From Nocardioides marinisabuli (GTDB taxonomy: Bacteria; Actinomycetota; Actinomycetes; Propionibacteriales; Nocardioidaceae), in contig NZ_CP059163.1 of assembly GCF_013466785.1 (NCBI RefSeq), positions 1,488,001-1,552,000 of the forward strand: a stretch of 64,000 nucleotides of DNA, read 5' to 3'. Below the pieces are notes generated by a model. The model was not told the origin of the DNA. It made no database searches and worked only from the letters and a program-made list of their open reading frames with translations. Both the position numbers and the translations under genes were made by a program. Shown one piece after another: positions 50,078-58,873 of the stretch. Within the stretch, counting starts at the first letter, position 1; every line of letters begins with the position of its first letter.

Positions 50078-53000
50078 ATGCATCCCACACCCCGCCACCG
50101 CCGGCGACTCAGGGCCACCGCCCTGCTCGCCGCCGGCACCACCGCTCTCTCCGGTCTCGGCGCCCTCGGTCTCGGTGCGGCCACGGCTGCCACCGCCGAG
50201 CCCGCTAGCAGCCTCAGCAGCGCCACCAGCGCCGTCGCGGCGGCGTCCGCGCCCGGCGTCATCGCCGCCCCGCCCAGCAAGGCCTCCCTCGGCGACCTCG
50301 CCGTCGAGAACAGCTTCGTCTCCTCGGTCGGCTGGGTGAAGCCCGCCGAGAGCTACCCCTCGCGGATCCTCCTGACCAACGCGGGCACCACGCCGGTCAC
50401 CGGCGTCACCGTCAGCGTCACCGCCCCGCGCGGCAGCACCATCACCGCCGTGCGCCCGCCGAGCGGCACCTCGACCACCCCGGTCGCCTCCGGCGGCACC
50501 GACACCCTGACCTGGACCGTGCCCCTGGTGCCCGCCGGCAGCGCGGAGTCGCCCGCCCGGGTCACCCTGGTCCTCGAGCACGAGGCCGACTCGCTGGCCC
50601 AGGAGCCCACCATCGTGTGGCGCGACCTGTCCAGCACCGCGAAGGTGACCCGCGCGGCCCAGAGCACCAGCGTCACCAGCCACGGCCCCAAGGTGATCCC
50701 GCCCAACGAGATCTACGAGACCGCCCGCTACGGCGACCGGCCGTTCCCGATCGTGCCGGTGCAGTACACCGACCGGAAGTACCAGGCCACCCACACCGGC
50801 GGTCAGCTCGAGAAGATCATCAACGACCCGACCTTCGAGGGCTCGACCTTCAACCTGTTCCAGGAGATGAGCCTGGGCCAGCTGTTCCCCGAGGGCACGG
50901 TGCCCTCCGCGGGCCTCGACGGCACCGACTTCGCCTACGAGCCGGGCTTCGACTTCACCGGTGTCGAGCTGGGCCAGACCTGCACGGGCGGCCTGACCTA
51001 CGCCGACTCCCCGCTCGACCCGGCCGGCACGCCGCTCTACCCCGAGCGGATCAGCGACGGCGTCTACAACCTGCCCGGCAACACCGCCTACTACGGCGCC
51101 GACGCCAACGGCTCGGCCCTGGTCGGCGCGCTGGCCGGGGTCGGTGCGCTGCAGGCCATCGACAGCGGCTGCGGCACCCCGGGCAAGATGGTCTACGACG
51201 CCGCCGCGATCGCCGACCCCGAGGTCGACTACTCCGACTTCGACACCGACAAGGACGGCGTCGTCGACTTCTTCATGGCCGTCTTCGCCGGCTGCGGCGG
51301 CAACGGCGCCTCCCAGCTCACGATCCTGGGCTGCGAGTACACCGACGTCTCCTACGACAACGTGTGGCCGCACTCCTCGTCGCTGGAGTTCTACTACACC
51401 GACCCCGAGACGGGTCTGGCCGGCTTCACCACCGACGACCAGCTCAAGGACCTCGAGGGCCGCCCGCTCTGGTACACCGACACCACGCGGACCACGATGA
51501 CCACCACCGACAAGGGCAAGGACCTCGTCGTCTACGTCCGGGTCGGGCCCTACAACGTCAACCCCGAGACCGCCATCGACGCGGCCAGCGTCATCAGCCA
51601 CGAGTACGGCCACTCGCTGGGCCTGCCGGACTTCTACTCCACCGGCAGCCGCGAGACCTACGGCGACTGGAACCTGATGGCCACCGACCAGTCGCAGAAC
51701 ATGGACGCGTTCTCGCGCCAGGAGATGGGCTGGGTCGTCCCGCAGGTCCTCGACGCCTCGACCTCGGTCACCGGCTGGAAGGACTCCAAGACCGACATCG
51801 ACGCCATCACCTGGCAGACCCCCGACGGCACGCCGTACACGCTGCGCGAGGGCACCGACGGGCGCGTGCAGAACTCGCCGATGTACGTCGCCAAGCTCCC
51901 CGGCCGCCAGCTCCTCGACCCGGCCGTCTTCGACTCCGGTGACAAGGCGAGCAAGACCCACGCCTGGTGGTCGGGCTCGGGCAACGACTTCGGCTGCGCC
52001 CCGCAGAGCGGTCGCAACCTCGACGTGGCGATCCCGCAGCTGGCCACCGTGCCGGCGGGCAGCACCGTCGAGCTGTCGATGAAGTCGTGGTGGGACATCG
52101 AGTGGGACTACGACTACGGCTTCGTGCTCACCACCACCGACGGCGGCAAGACCTACACATCCAACGAGTCGGAGAACGGCTACACCACCTCCAACACCGA
52201 CCCGTTGGCCGGCAACCCCAACCAGAACCAGTGCCAGGCCACCTTCGACCACGGCCTGACCGGCACCTCCGGCAGCTACGCCGCCGGCTCGGAGGCCCTC
52301 GACCGCAAGCTCGGTGAGACCCCCGAGGCCGTCTTCCTCGCCGACCGCTACGACATCAGCGAGCTGGCGGGCAAGGAGGCCGGTGCGCTGCGCTTCAGCT
52401 ACGCCACCGACCCGGGCCTGGCCCGGCCCGGCTGGTTCGTCGACGACCTCAAGGTCACCGTGACCGAGCCCGGCAAGGCGCCGTACGACGTGCTGGTCAC
52501 CGACCTGGAGACCAGCGGCGGGCCCGACGACGGCCGGATCTTCAACGGCGGCTGCCGCAAGGACCTGACCGTCGCCCAGAGCTGCACCCAGGGCTGGAAG
52601 TTCCTCCAGGCCGGGGCGGCCTCCGAGCAGGACCACGCCTACTACCTGGAGATGCGCGACCGCTCCGGGTTCGACTTCGACGGCAAGGGGCAGGCCGACC
52701 GCGGCGGCGCCGCCTTCGAGGCCGGGCTCTCCCTGGTCTACACCGACGAGGCGCACGGCTACGGCAACACCGGCACCGACAACCCGCCGGCGCAGTCGCC
52801 GCTCGACGCGACCCCGACGCCGGGCAGCGACACCCCTGAGCTGAACGACGCGGCCTTCACGGCCGCGGCCGCCCGCTCGAGCTTCTCCGACGCCCCGGCG
52901 AAGCCCCACGTGGACAACTACTCCGACCCGAGCACCACCTCGGGCGACTGGGAGTTCGCCTTCGGGTGCCTGGGCTTCACCGTGAGGTCGATGTCGGGCG

Positions 53001-54049
53001 ACGACGCCGCACCGGCCAACAACCTCACCGGCGACGTCGACCTCACCGTCGGCTCCGGCTGCGGGGAGTTCAACTACGGCTACCTCGACGAGGAGCCCGC
53101 CGCCGACAACACCGCACCGGAGGCCGTCGCCAAGGCGACCCCCACCACGGTCGGCACCGGTGAGGACGTGACGCTCTCGGCCGAGGGCACCACCGATGCC
53201 CAGAGCGGCGTCGAGGACCTCGACTTCGTCTGGGACTTCGGCGACGGCGGCGAGACCAAGGACGCGACCGGCGAGGTCGTGACCGCGTCGTACGGCACGC
53301 CCGGCACCAAGACCGCCACGGTCACGGTGACCGACCCGCAGGGCGCCGTGGACACCGCGTCGGTGACCATCACCGTCACCGAGGACGGTGCCGGTGGCGG
53401 CGAGAACACCGCCCCCACGGCCGAGGCGAAGGCCAAGCCCGCGCGCGCCACCGACTCCCGCTCGGTGCGGCTCTCGGGCAAGGGCTCCAGCGACCTCGAG
53501 ACCGGCTCGAAGGACCTGAGCTACACCTGGGACTTCCACGACGGCGGCAGCGAGGTCGACGCCCGTGGACGCCGCACCAAGCACCGCTTCCGCGAGGTCG
53601 GCGTCCAGAAGGTCACCCTGACCGTCACCGACGAGGACGGCGCCAGCGACACCGACACGATCCGCTTCCGCGTGCACCGCTTCTCGGCCTGCCAGTCCGG
53701 CAAGGTCGAGCGGTCGGGCTCGTGGCGCACGGTCGGCTCCCAGCGCGGCCCCGGCGGCAACTACTGCGACAACGCCGCCAAGGGCCAGGGCCAGGGCAAG
53801 GACGTGCTGCGCCTCGACTTCAGCGGCCCGCAGGCCGCCGTGGTCTACGGCACCGACGCCCAGGGCGGCAAGGCCACGGTGCTGGTCGACGGCCAGCGCG
53901 TCGGGGTCATCTCGTTCAAGAACGACGAGCCCTCGCGCCGGGTCAGCCTCGAGCGGGTCTTCAACGGCCTCGGCAAGGGCCAGCACACCCTCGTGCTCAA
54001 GGTCCGCTCGAAGTTCGCCTACGTCGACGGCTTCGTCACCAAGAAGTAG
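50078..54049 (+). CDS. secreted M6-family metalloprotease (immune inhibitor A-like) with PKD domains
   Basis: 1323 residues. Signal peptide to about residue 38, a beta-rich domain (residues 60-190), then the catalytic region with HEYGHSLGLPD (His508, Glu509, His512, Asp518), the zinc motif of M6 peptidases such as Bacillus InhA. Next come jelly-roll regions with Asp-rich DTDKDGVVDFF- and FDFDGKGQADRGG-type calcium loops. Two PKD domains lie at about 1010-1105 and 1112-1210 (VWDFGDGGET, YTWDFHDGG). The last 110 residues are a carbohydrate-binding-like module ending VDGFVTKK. Likely a calcium-stabilised extracellular protease. It sits between ino1 and cca, where most relatives have no such gene. 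Confidence 0.92.
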   Translation: MHPTPRHRRRLRATALLAAGTTALSGLGALGLGAATAATAEPASSLSSATSAVAAASAPGVIAAPPSKASLGDLAVENSFVSSVGWVKPAESYPSRILLTNAGTTPVTGVTVSVTAPRGSTITAVRPPSGTSTTPVASGGTDTLTWTVPLVPAGSAESPARVTLVLEHEADSLAQEPTIVWRDLSSTAKVTRAAQSTSVTSHGPKVIPPNEIYETARYGDRPFPIVPVQYTDRKYQATHTGGQLEKIINDPTFEGSTFNLFQEMSLGQLFPEGTVPSAGLDGTDFAYEPGFDFTGVELGQTCTGGLTYADSPLDPAGTPLYPERISDGVYNLPGNTAYYGADANGSALVGALAGVGALQAIDSGCGTPGKMVYDAAAIADPEVDYSDFDTDKDGVVDFFMAVFAGCGGNGASQLTILGCEYTDVSYDNVWPHSSSLEFYYTDPETGLAGFTTDDQLKDLEGRPLWYTDTTRTTMTTTDKGKDLVVYVRVGPYNVNPETAIDAASVISHEYGHSLGLPDFYSTGSRETYGDWNLMATDQSQNMDAFSRQEMGWVVPQVLDASTSVTGWKDSKTDIDAITWQTPDGTPYTLREGTDGRVQNSPMYVAKLPGRQLLDPAVFDSGDKASKTHAWWSGSGNDFGCAPQSGRNLDVAIPQLATVPAGSTVELSMKSWWDIEWDYDYGFVLTTTDGGKTYTSNESENGYTTSNTDPLAGNPNQNQCQATFDHGLTGTSGSYAAGSEALDRKLGETPEAVFLADRYDISELAGKEAGALRFSYATDPGLARPGWFVDDLKVTVTEPGKAPYDVLVTDLETSGGPDDGRIFNGGCRKDLTVAQSCTQGWKFLQAGAASEQDHAYYLEMRDRSGFDFDGKGQADRGGAAFEAGLSLVYTDEAHGYGNTGTDNPPAQSPLDATPTPGSDTPELNDAAFTAAAARSSFSDAPAKPHVDNYSDPSTTSGDWEFAFGCLGFTVRSMSGDDAAPANNLTGDVDLTVGSGCGEFNYGYLDEEPAADNTAPEAVAKATPTTVGTGEDVTLSAEGTTDAQSGVEDLDFVWDFGDGGETKDATGEVVTASYGTPGTKTATVTVTDPQGAVDTASVTITVTEDGAGGGENTAPTAEAKAKPARATDSRSVRLSGKGSSDLETGSKDLSYTWDFHDGGSEVDARGRRTKHRFREVGVQKVTLTVTDEDGASDTDTIRFRVHRFSACQSGKVERSGSWRTVGSQRGPGGNYCDNAAKGQGQGKDVLRLDFSGPQAAVVYGTDAQGGKATVLVDGQRVGVISFKNDEPSRRVSLERVFNGLGKGQHTLVLKVRSKFAYVDGFVTKK

Positions 54050-54068
54050 TCACCACCGCACCACCGAC

Positions 54069-54098
54069 CGGCGCCGGTCCCCTCGGGGGCCGGCGCCG
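54069..54098 (+). terminator. terminator of the M6 protease gene
   Basis: CGGCGCCGG (54069-54077) and CCGGCGCCG (54090-54098), extended by CCCC/GGGG around a short loop; 13 bp in all. Confidence 0.8.
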
Positions 54099-54123
54099 CG
54101 TCGTCGTACGGGGGGTCGCCGTC

Positions 54124-54392
54124 GGTCGAGCAGTGACGAGCGCCAGCGAGGAACGTCGTCGAGACCCCGCGAGAACCGCGCTCGCCGTACGCCATGGGCT
54201 CACCGGGTCTCGGCGACGCTCGAGCCTTCGGCCCTCACTGCTCGACCAACGGGGGGGGCACCGTTGGTCGAGCAGTGACGAGCGCCAGCGAGGAACGTCG
54301 TCGAGACCCAGTGAGGTGCGCGCTTGCCGTACGCCATGGGCTCACGGGGTCTCGGCGACGCTCGAGCCTTCGGCCCTCGCTGCTCGACCAAC
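54124..54392. repeat. two tandem copies of a ~130-bp palindromic dispersed repeat
   Basis: Copies about 54124-54250 and 54263-54392. Each starts GGTCGAGCAGTGACGAGCG and ends CTGCTCGACCAAC, with GTCGTCGAGACCC and its near-complement GGGTCTCGGCGACG inside, so each can fold on itself. The copies are over 90% alike; the central GCCGTACGCCATGGGCTCA is shared. A decayed third end lies at about 54406-54440. The region 54099-54447 has no supportable gene. Confidence 0.85.
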
Positions 54393-54447
54393 GGCGGGCG
54401 CCCTGGTTGCTCGGCCAACGGGGTGCCGCTGGCCGACCAGGCGGCGG

Positions 54448-54945
54448 TCAGGACTCGAGGGTGGCGCGCATCCGCTCGAGGGTGCGCTGCATGCCCTGCT
54501 GCATCTCCTGGCCGAAGGCGGGGACGCCGCCGAAGGCGACCTTGGTCAGGCCCTTGGAGAGGGGAGAGATGCCGTCGGGGGTCTCGCGGCGGTGCACGAT
54601 GCGGGTGCGGGTGCCGTCGTCGAGGGGCTCGAGGGTGAAGGACCACACGGTCCAGTTCTCGGTGACCCGGAAGGCGATCTCGCGGTGCGGGTCGAAGCGC
54701 ACCACCTTGGCCTGGGTGGGCCAGTGCATCCAGCCCCGGTGGTTGAGGTTGACCATCCGGCTGCCCGGCCCGACGGCGCCGCCGGGCACGAAGGTGCGGC
54801 GCACCTGCGGGCTCCACTCCGGCATCCGGCGCAGGTCGCTCACCAGCGCCCAGGTCTGGGCCGGGGTCGCGTCGACCTCGATCTCGGCACGCAGGTCGTG
54901 CTCGCGGTGGTCGGGCGCGTTGCTGGGGGTGGCTGCGGTGGTCAT
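54448..54945 (-). CDS. SRPBCC-family (START-like) protein
   Basis: 165 residues, polyketide cyclase/dehydrase-type helix-grip fold: RAEIEVDATPAQTWALVSDLRRMPEWSPQVRR, VVRFDPHREIAFRVTENWTVWSFTLEPLDDGTRTRIVHRRE and the C-terminal helix QEMQQGMQRTLERMRATLES. Such proteins bind lipids or small hydrophobic ligands. ATG start 6 nt after TACGGT. It lies before cca on the same strand. Confidence 0.92.
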   Translation of the reverse strand: MTTAATPSNAPDHREHDLRAEIEVDATPAQTWALVSDLRRMPEWSPQVRRTFVPGGAVGPGSRMVNLNHRGWMHWPTQAKVVRFDPHREIAFRVTENWTVWSFTLEPLDDGTRTRIVHRRETPDGISPLSKGLTKVAFGGVPAFGQEMQQGMQRTLERMRATLES

Positions 54946-54951
54946 GAGCGG

Positions 54952-54957
54952 ACCGTA
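54952..54957 (-). promoter_or_regulatory. -10 hexamer TACGGT, leaderless start
   Basis: TACGGT on the minus strand, 6 nt before the ATG at 54945. Confidence 0.5.
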
Positions 54958-54978
54958 CCGTCGGTATGGGCCGGTCGG

Positions 54979-56421
54979 CTACCGCTGCGCCCACCAGGCG
55001 AGCAGCTCCTCGCGGGCGCGCTCCTCGCCCAGCGGGCCGTCGTCCATCCGCAGCTCGAGCAGGTGCCGGTAGGCCTGGCCGACCTCGCGCCCCGGCCCGA
55101 TCCCGAGGATCTCCATGATCTGGTTGCCGTCGAGGTCGGGGCGCATCGCGCCGAGCTCCTCGGCCTCGGCCAGCCGCTCGATGCGGGCCTCGAGGTCGTC
55201 GTAGGTGCGAGCGAGCCGCTCGGCCTTGCGACGGTTGCGGGTGGTGGAGTCGGCGCGGGTCAGCACGTGCAGGCGGGTCAGCTGGTCGCCGGCGTCGCGG
55301 ACGTAGCGGCGCACCGCCGAGTCGGTCCACTCCCCGCTGCCGTAGCCGTGGAAGCGCAGGTGCAGCTCGACCAGGGCGCTGACCGCCTCGATCTCGTCGT
55401 TGGAGAAGCGCAGCGCCTTCATCCGCTTGCGGGTGAGCTTGGCGCCCACGACGTCGTGGTGGTGGAAGGTGACGGTGCCGTCGTCGAGGAAGCGCCGGGT
55501 GCGCGGCTTGCCGACGTCGTGCATGAGCGCGGCCAGCCGCGAGACCAGGTCGGGCCCGCCGAGGCGCTCCTCCTGGTCGATCGACTGCTCCAGCACGGTC
55601 AGGGTGTGCTCGTAGACGTCCTTGTGGCGGTGGTGCTCGTCGCGCTCCAGGGCCAGCGCGGGCAGCTCGGGCAGCACCCGCTCGGCGAGCCCGGTCTCGA
55701 CCAGCAGCGTCAGCCCGCGGCGGGGGTGCGGCGCCATGACGAGCTTGACCAGCTCGTCGCGCACCCGCTCGGCCGAGATGATCTCGATCCGCTCGGCCAT
55801 CGCGGTCATCGCCGCGACCACGGACTCGTCGACGTCGAAGCCGAGCTGGGCGGCGAAGCGCGCCGCGCGCATCATCCGCAGCGGGTCGTCGGAGAAGGAG
55901 TCCTCGGGGGTGCCGGGCGTCCGCAGCCTGCGGTGGGCCAGGTCGAGCACCCCGCCGTACGGGTCCTCGACCTCGCGGCCGGGCAGCCGCACCGCCATCG
56001 CGTTGACGGTGAAGTCGCGACGACCAAGGTCGCCGGCCAGGGTGTCGCCGAACGCGACGTCGGGCTTGCGCGAGGACGGGTCGTAGGACTCCGAGCGGTA
56101 CGTCGTCACCTCGACCTGCCACTCGCCCTTGCGGCAGCCGATGGTGCCGAAGTCGCGGCCCATGTCCCAGATCGCGTCGGCCCAGCCCTTCAGCAGCCGC
56201 TCGGTCTGCTCGGGCCGTGCCGAGGTCGTGAGGTCGAGGTCGTTGTGGTGGCGACCCAGCATCGCGTCGCGCACCGGCCCACCGACCAGGGCGATCTCGT
56301 GGCCGGCGTCGGTGAAGCGGCGACCGAGCTCGTCGATCACGGGGGCGATGCGGTCCAGCTCGGCGGCGACCGATCGCTGCACCTCGACCATGCTGAGGGG
56401 GGCGGGCTCGTCGTGGGGCAC
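54979..56421 (-). CDS. cca: CCA tRNA nucleotidyltransferase
   Basis: 480 residues. Adds or repairs the 3' CCA end of tRNAs. LVGGPVRDAMLG and DLDLTT hold the nucleotidyltransferase motif, GRRDFTVNAMA and DPLRMMRAARFAAQLGF the class II head and neck motifs, and an HD domain follows (RHKDVYEHTL, LAALMHDVGKPRTR). GTG start 8 nt after TAGACT. The gene is often named pcnA in mycobacteria. Divergent from the DUF6049 gene. Confidence 0.96.
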   Translation of the reverse strand: MPHDEPAPLSMVEVQRSVAAELDRIAPVIDELGRRFTDAGHEIALVGGPVRDAMLGRHHNDLDLTTSARPEQTERLLKGWADAIWDMGRDFGTIGCRKGEWQVEVTTYRSESYDPSSRKPDVAFGDTLAGDLGRRDFTVNAMAVRLPGREVEDPYGGVLDLAHRRLRTPGTPEDSFSDDPLRMMRAARFAAQLGFDVDESVVAAMTAMAERIEIISAERVRDELVKLVMAPHPRRGLTLLVETGLAERVLPELPALALERDEHHRHKDVYEHTLTVLEQSIDQEERLGGPDLVSRLAALMHDVGKPRTRRFLDDGTVTFHHHDVVGAKLTRKRMKALRFSNDEIEAVSALVELHLRFHGYGSGEWTDSAVRRYVRDAGDQLTRLHVLTRADSTTRNRRKAERLARTYDDLEARIERLAEAEELGAMRPDLDGNQIMEILGIGPGREVGQAYRHLLELRMDDGPLGEERAREELLAWWAQR

Positions 56422-56429
56422 GGGCCGAC

Positions 56430-56435
56430 AGTCTA
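56430..56435 (-). promoter_or_regulatory. -10 hexamer TAGACT, leaderless start of cca
   Basis: TAGACT on the minus strand, 8 nt before the GTG at 56421. Confidence 0.5.
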
Positions 56436-56494
56436 GGTGCGCCTCCGCGCAGCGGGTGCGGTGCACGGTGCCCGGCCCCGTGACGGGGCCCCAC

Positions 56495-56500
56495 TAGAGT
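56495..56500 (+). promoter_or_regulatory. -10 hexamer TAGAGT, leaderless start of envelope operon
   Basis: TAGAGT ends 6 nt before the GTG at 56507, back to back with the cca promoter. Confidence 0.55.
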
Positions 56501-56506
56501 CGGGGC

Positions 56507-58873
56507 GTGGTCCTCCCCCGTGCACTGCCCCCTGCCCACGGGGCCCGACCCGGTCGACCCGGTCGACGCAGGAGCCGCCGCGGGCGCCTGGCTGCGGGCA
56601 CGCTCTGCGCCGCGCTGGTCGGCACGCTGGCCGCCGTGGGGGCGCCGAGCGGCACCGGGCCGGCGTACGCCGCCGCGGCCGAGGACCCCGCCGAGCCGCT
56701 CAGCGTCACCATCGACTCGCTGACGCCGGGCGAGCTGCCCCGGTCGGGCCCGATCGAGGTGACCGGCACCGTCACCAACGTCGACGACCAGACCTGGACG
56801 ACCGTCAACCTCTACCCCTTCCTCGGCGACTCGGCCCTGACCACGCCGGCCGAGCTGAGCCGGGCGCGCGACACCCCGGTGCGCAACTTCGTCGGGGCCC
56901 GGGTCACCGACCCGGGGCCCTACGCGACGATCGAGACGCTGGAGCCGGGTGAGTCGGCCGACTACTCCTTCACCGTGGCCCGCTCGCGCCTCGACGTCGA
57001 CGAGCGCGGCGTCTACTGGTTCGGGGTGCACGCCCTGGGCCAGGACGCCGCCGGGCGCGACCTCAACGCCGACGGCCGGGCCCGCACCTTCCTGCCCTGG
57101 GTCGGCGCCGAGGAGCGCAGCCTGCCGGTCTCGGTGGTGGTGCCGCTGCGGCGCCGGGTGCTCCACGAGGCCGACGGCCGGGTCGCCGGGCTGGAGTCGT
57201 GGAGCCGCGCGCTCGACGCCGACGGTCCGCTCGCCCGGCTGGTCGAGTTCGGGGCGGGCGCCGACGGCGCCCCGCTGACCTGGCTGGTCGACCCGGCCGT
57301 GACCGACGCCGCCGGGCGCCTGGCCGCCGGCAACCCCGCCCGGTCCATCGAGCCGACCATCGACCCCCGCGACCCCGACGCCCCCGACCCCGACGGCACC
57401 GACGGCACCGATCCCTCGGGGAGCTCGAGCCCCTCGGGCCCCGCCGAGGACGGGTCGACGGATGATCCCTCGGCCCCCGCGGACCCCGACTTCCCCGAGA
57501 CCACCGGGACCGTGCCCGAGCGCCTCGGCGACGACGCCGTCGACGGGCTCGACGCCGAGCAGGCCGCGCTCGCGCGCAGCGCCGGCGACTGGCTCGACGA
57601 CCTCGCCGCCGCGGTGGGGTCGGGCTCCCAGGTGCTCGCGCTGCCGTACGGCGACCTCGACGTGGCCGCCGCCTCGCGGCTGGCCCCCGAGCTCTACCGC
57701 TCCGCGCGCCGCCGCTCCGGCTCGGAGCTGGAGGGCGTCGAGCTGAGCACCAGCCCCGGGCTGGCCTCGCCGCTGGGCTTCCTGCCCGTGGAGGCCCTGG
57801 CCGAGGCCCGCGAGGACGAGACGATCCTGCTCACCGACCGGATGCTCGGCGGCCAGCGCGCCGACGACCCGCTGCCGAGCGTGGTCTCCATCGAGGGGCG
57901 CGACGTGGTGCTCTCCTCCTCGGGGGCCGTCGACGGCGGCCCGGGCCCGGGCGAGCGGCTGTCGTCGCTGGCGCTGCGCCAGCGGATCCTCAGCGAGGCC
58001 GCGGTGCGGCTGCTCGACACCGGTCAACGCTCCCCCCTGGTGCTGACGCTGCCGCTGGGCTGGGTGCCCGACGGCGACCCGGCCGACTTCTTCGAGGGCC
58101 TGGGCACCTCCTGGGTCGACCTCGACACGGTGGCCGAGGCGACGGCCGACCGCCGCGCGCGCCGGGTCGACAGCGACGAGCTGACCTACCCCGACTCGCA
58201 GCTCGAGGCCGAGCTGGGCGCCGCCGACCTCGCCGCCGCGACCGAGCTCGTGGCCGCCGGCCAGCACCTGCAGGACCTGCTCACCTTCAACGACCGGGTC
58301 GCCTCGGTGGTCTCCGCGCAGGCCTACCCGACCGCCTCCTACCTGACCCGCCCGGTGCGTGCCGCCGCGCTGCGCTCGGCCCAGGCCGCCACCGACGACG
58401 TGCGCGACCTGCTCGGCGCCGTCGAGGTGAGCGCCCCGCCCGGCGTGACCCTCTCGAGCGCCAGCGGCCGGCTGCCGGCGACCATCACCAACACCCTCGA
58501 CCAGACCGTCACGGTGCGCCTCGACGCCCGCTCCGACCAGCCGATGACGCTGCGGGTGCCCGAGAGCATCGAGGTGCCGCCCGAGAGCTCGACCACGGTG
58601 CTGCTCAACGCCACCACCGAGCAGCAGGGGGTGCACAACGTGACCCTGGTGCTGACCGACGTCAACGACGTGCCGCTCGGTGACGTCGACGTGGTCCCGA
58701 TCCGGGCCGCCCAGGTCAGCCGGGTGATCTGGCTGATCATGGGCGCCGGCGCCGCGCTGCTGCTGGGCGCCATCGTGGTCCGGCTCGTGCGCCGGGTGCG
58801 CGCGGCCCGCGCCGAGCACCCCGACGAGCACTCTTCCGGGCACCCCTCCGACGTCCCCCAGGAGCAGGCGTGA
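56507..58873 (+). CDS. DUF6049-family secreted, membrane-anchored protein
   Basis: 788 residues. Arg-rich start and signal sequence (LAAGTLCAALVGTLAAVGAPSG), a large extracytoplasmic part, an Asp/Pro/Ser-rich linker at about 285-330, and a single C-terminal membrane helix near 740-762 (VIWLIMGAGAALLLGAIVVRLV) with a short basic cytoplasmic tail. The order with murJ and sigM matches M. tuberculosis Rv3909-Rv3911 and Streptomyces. Role unknown; presumably it works with MurJ in cell wall assembly. GTG start 6 nt after TAGAGT; the stop overlaps the murJ start. Confidence 0.9.
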   Translation: MVLPRALPPAHGARPGRPGRRRSRRGRLAAGTLCAALVGTLAAVGAPSGTGPAYAAAAEDPAEPLSVTIDSLTPGELPRSGPIEVTGTVTNVDDQTWTTVNLYPFLGDSALTTPAELSRARDTPVRNFVGARVTDPGPYATIETLEPGESADYSFTVARSRLDVDERGVYWFGVHALGQDAAGRDLNADGRARTFLPWVGAEERSLPVSVVVPLRRRVLHEADGRVAGLESWSRALDADGPLARLVEFGAGADGAPLTWLVDPAVTDAAGRLAAGNPARSIEPTIDPRDPDAPDPDGTDGTDPSGSSSPSGPAEDGSTDDPSAPADPDFPETTGTVPERLGDDAVDGLDAEQAALARSAGDWLDDLAAAVGSGSQVLALPYGDLDVAAASRLAPELYRSARRRSGSELEGVELSTSPGLASPLGFLPVEALAEAREDETILLTDRMLGGQRADDPLPSVVSIEGRDVVLSSSGAVDGGPGPGERLSSLALRQRILSEAAVRLLDTGQRSPLVLTLPLGWVPDGDPADFFEGLGTSWVDLDTVAEATADRRARRVDSDELTYPDSQLEAELGAADLAAATELVAAGQHLQDLLTFNDRVASVVSAQAYPTASYLTRPVRAAALRSAQAATDDVRDLLGAVEVSAPPGVTLSSASGRLPATITNTLDQTVTVRLDARSDQPMTLRVPESIEVPPESSTTVLLNATTEQQGVHNVTLVLTDVNDVPLGDVDVVPIRAAQVSRVIWLIMGAGAALLLGAIVVRLVRRVRAARAEHPDEHSSGHPSDVPQEQA

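Noticed and set aside
54124-54392. Insertion sequence or small coding genes in the repeat region
   Set aside because: No transposase frame or target duplication is visible; short frames here only follow the repeat sequence.
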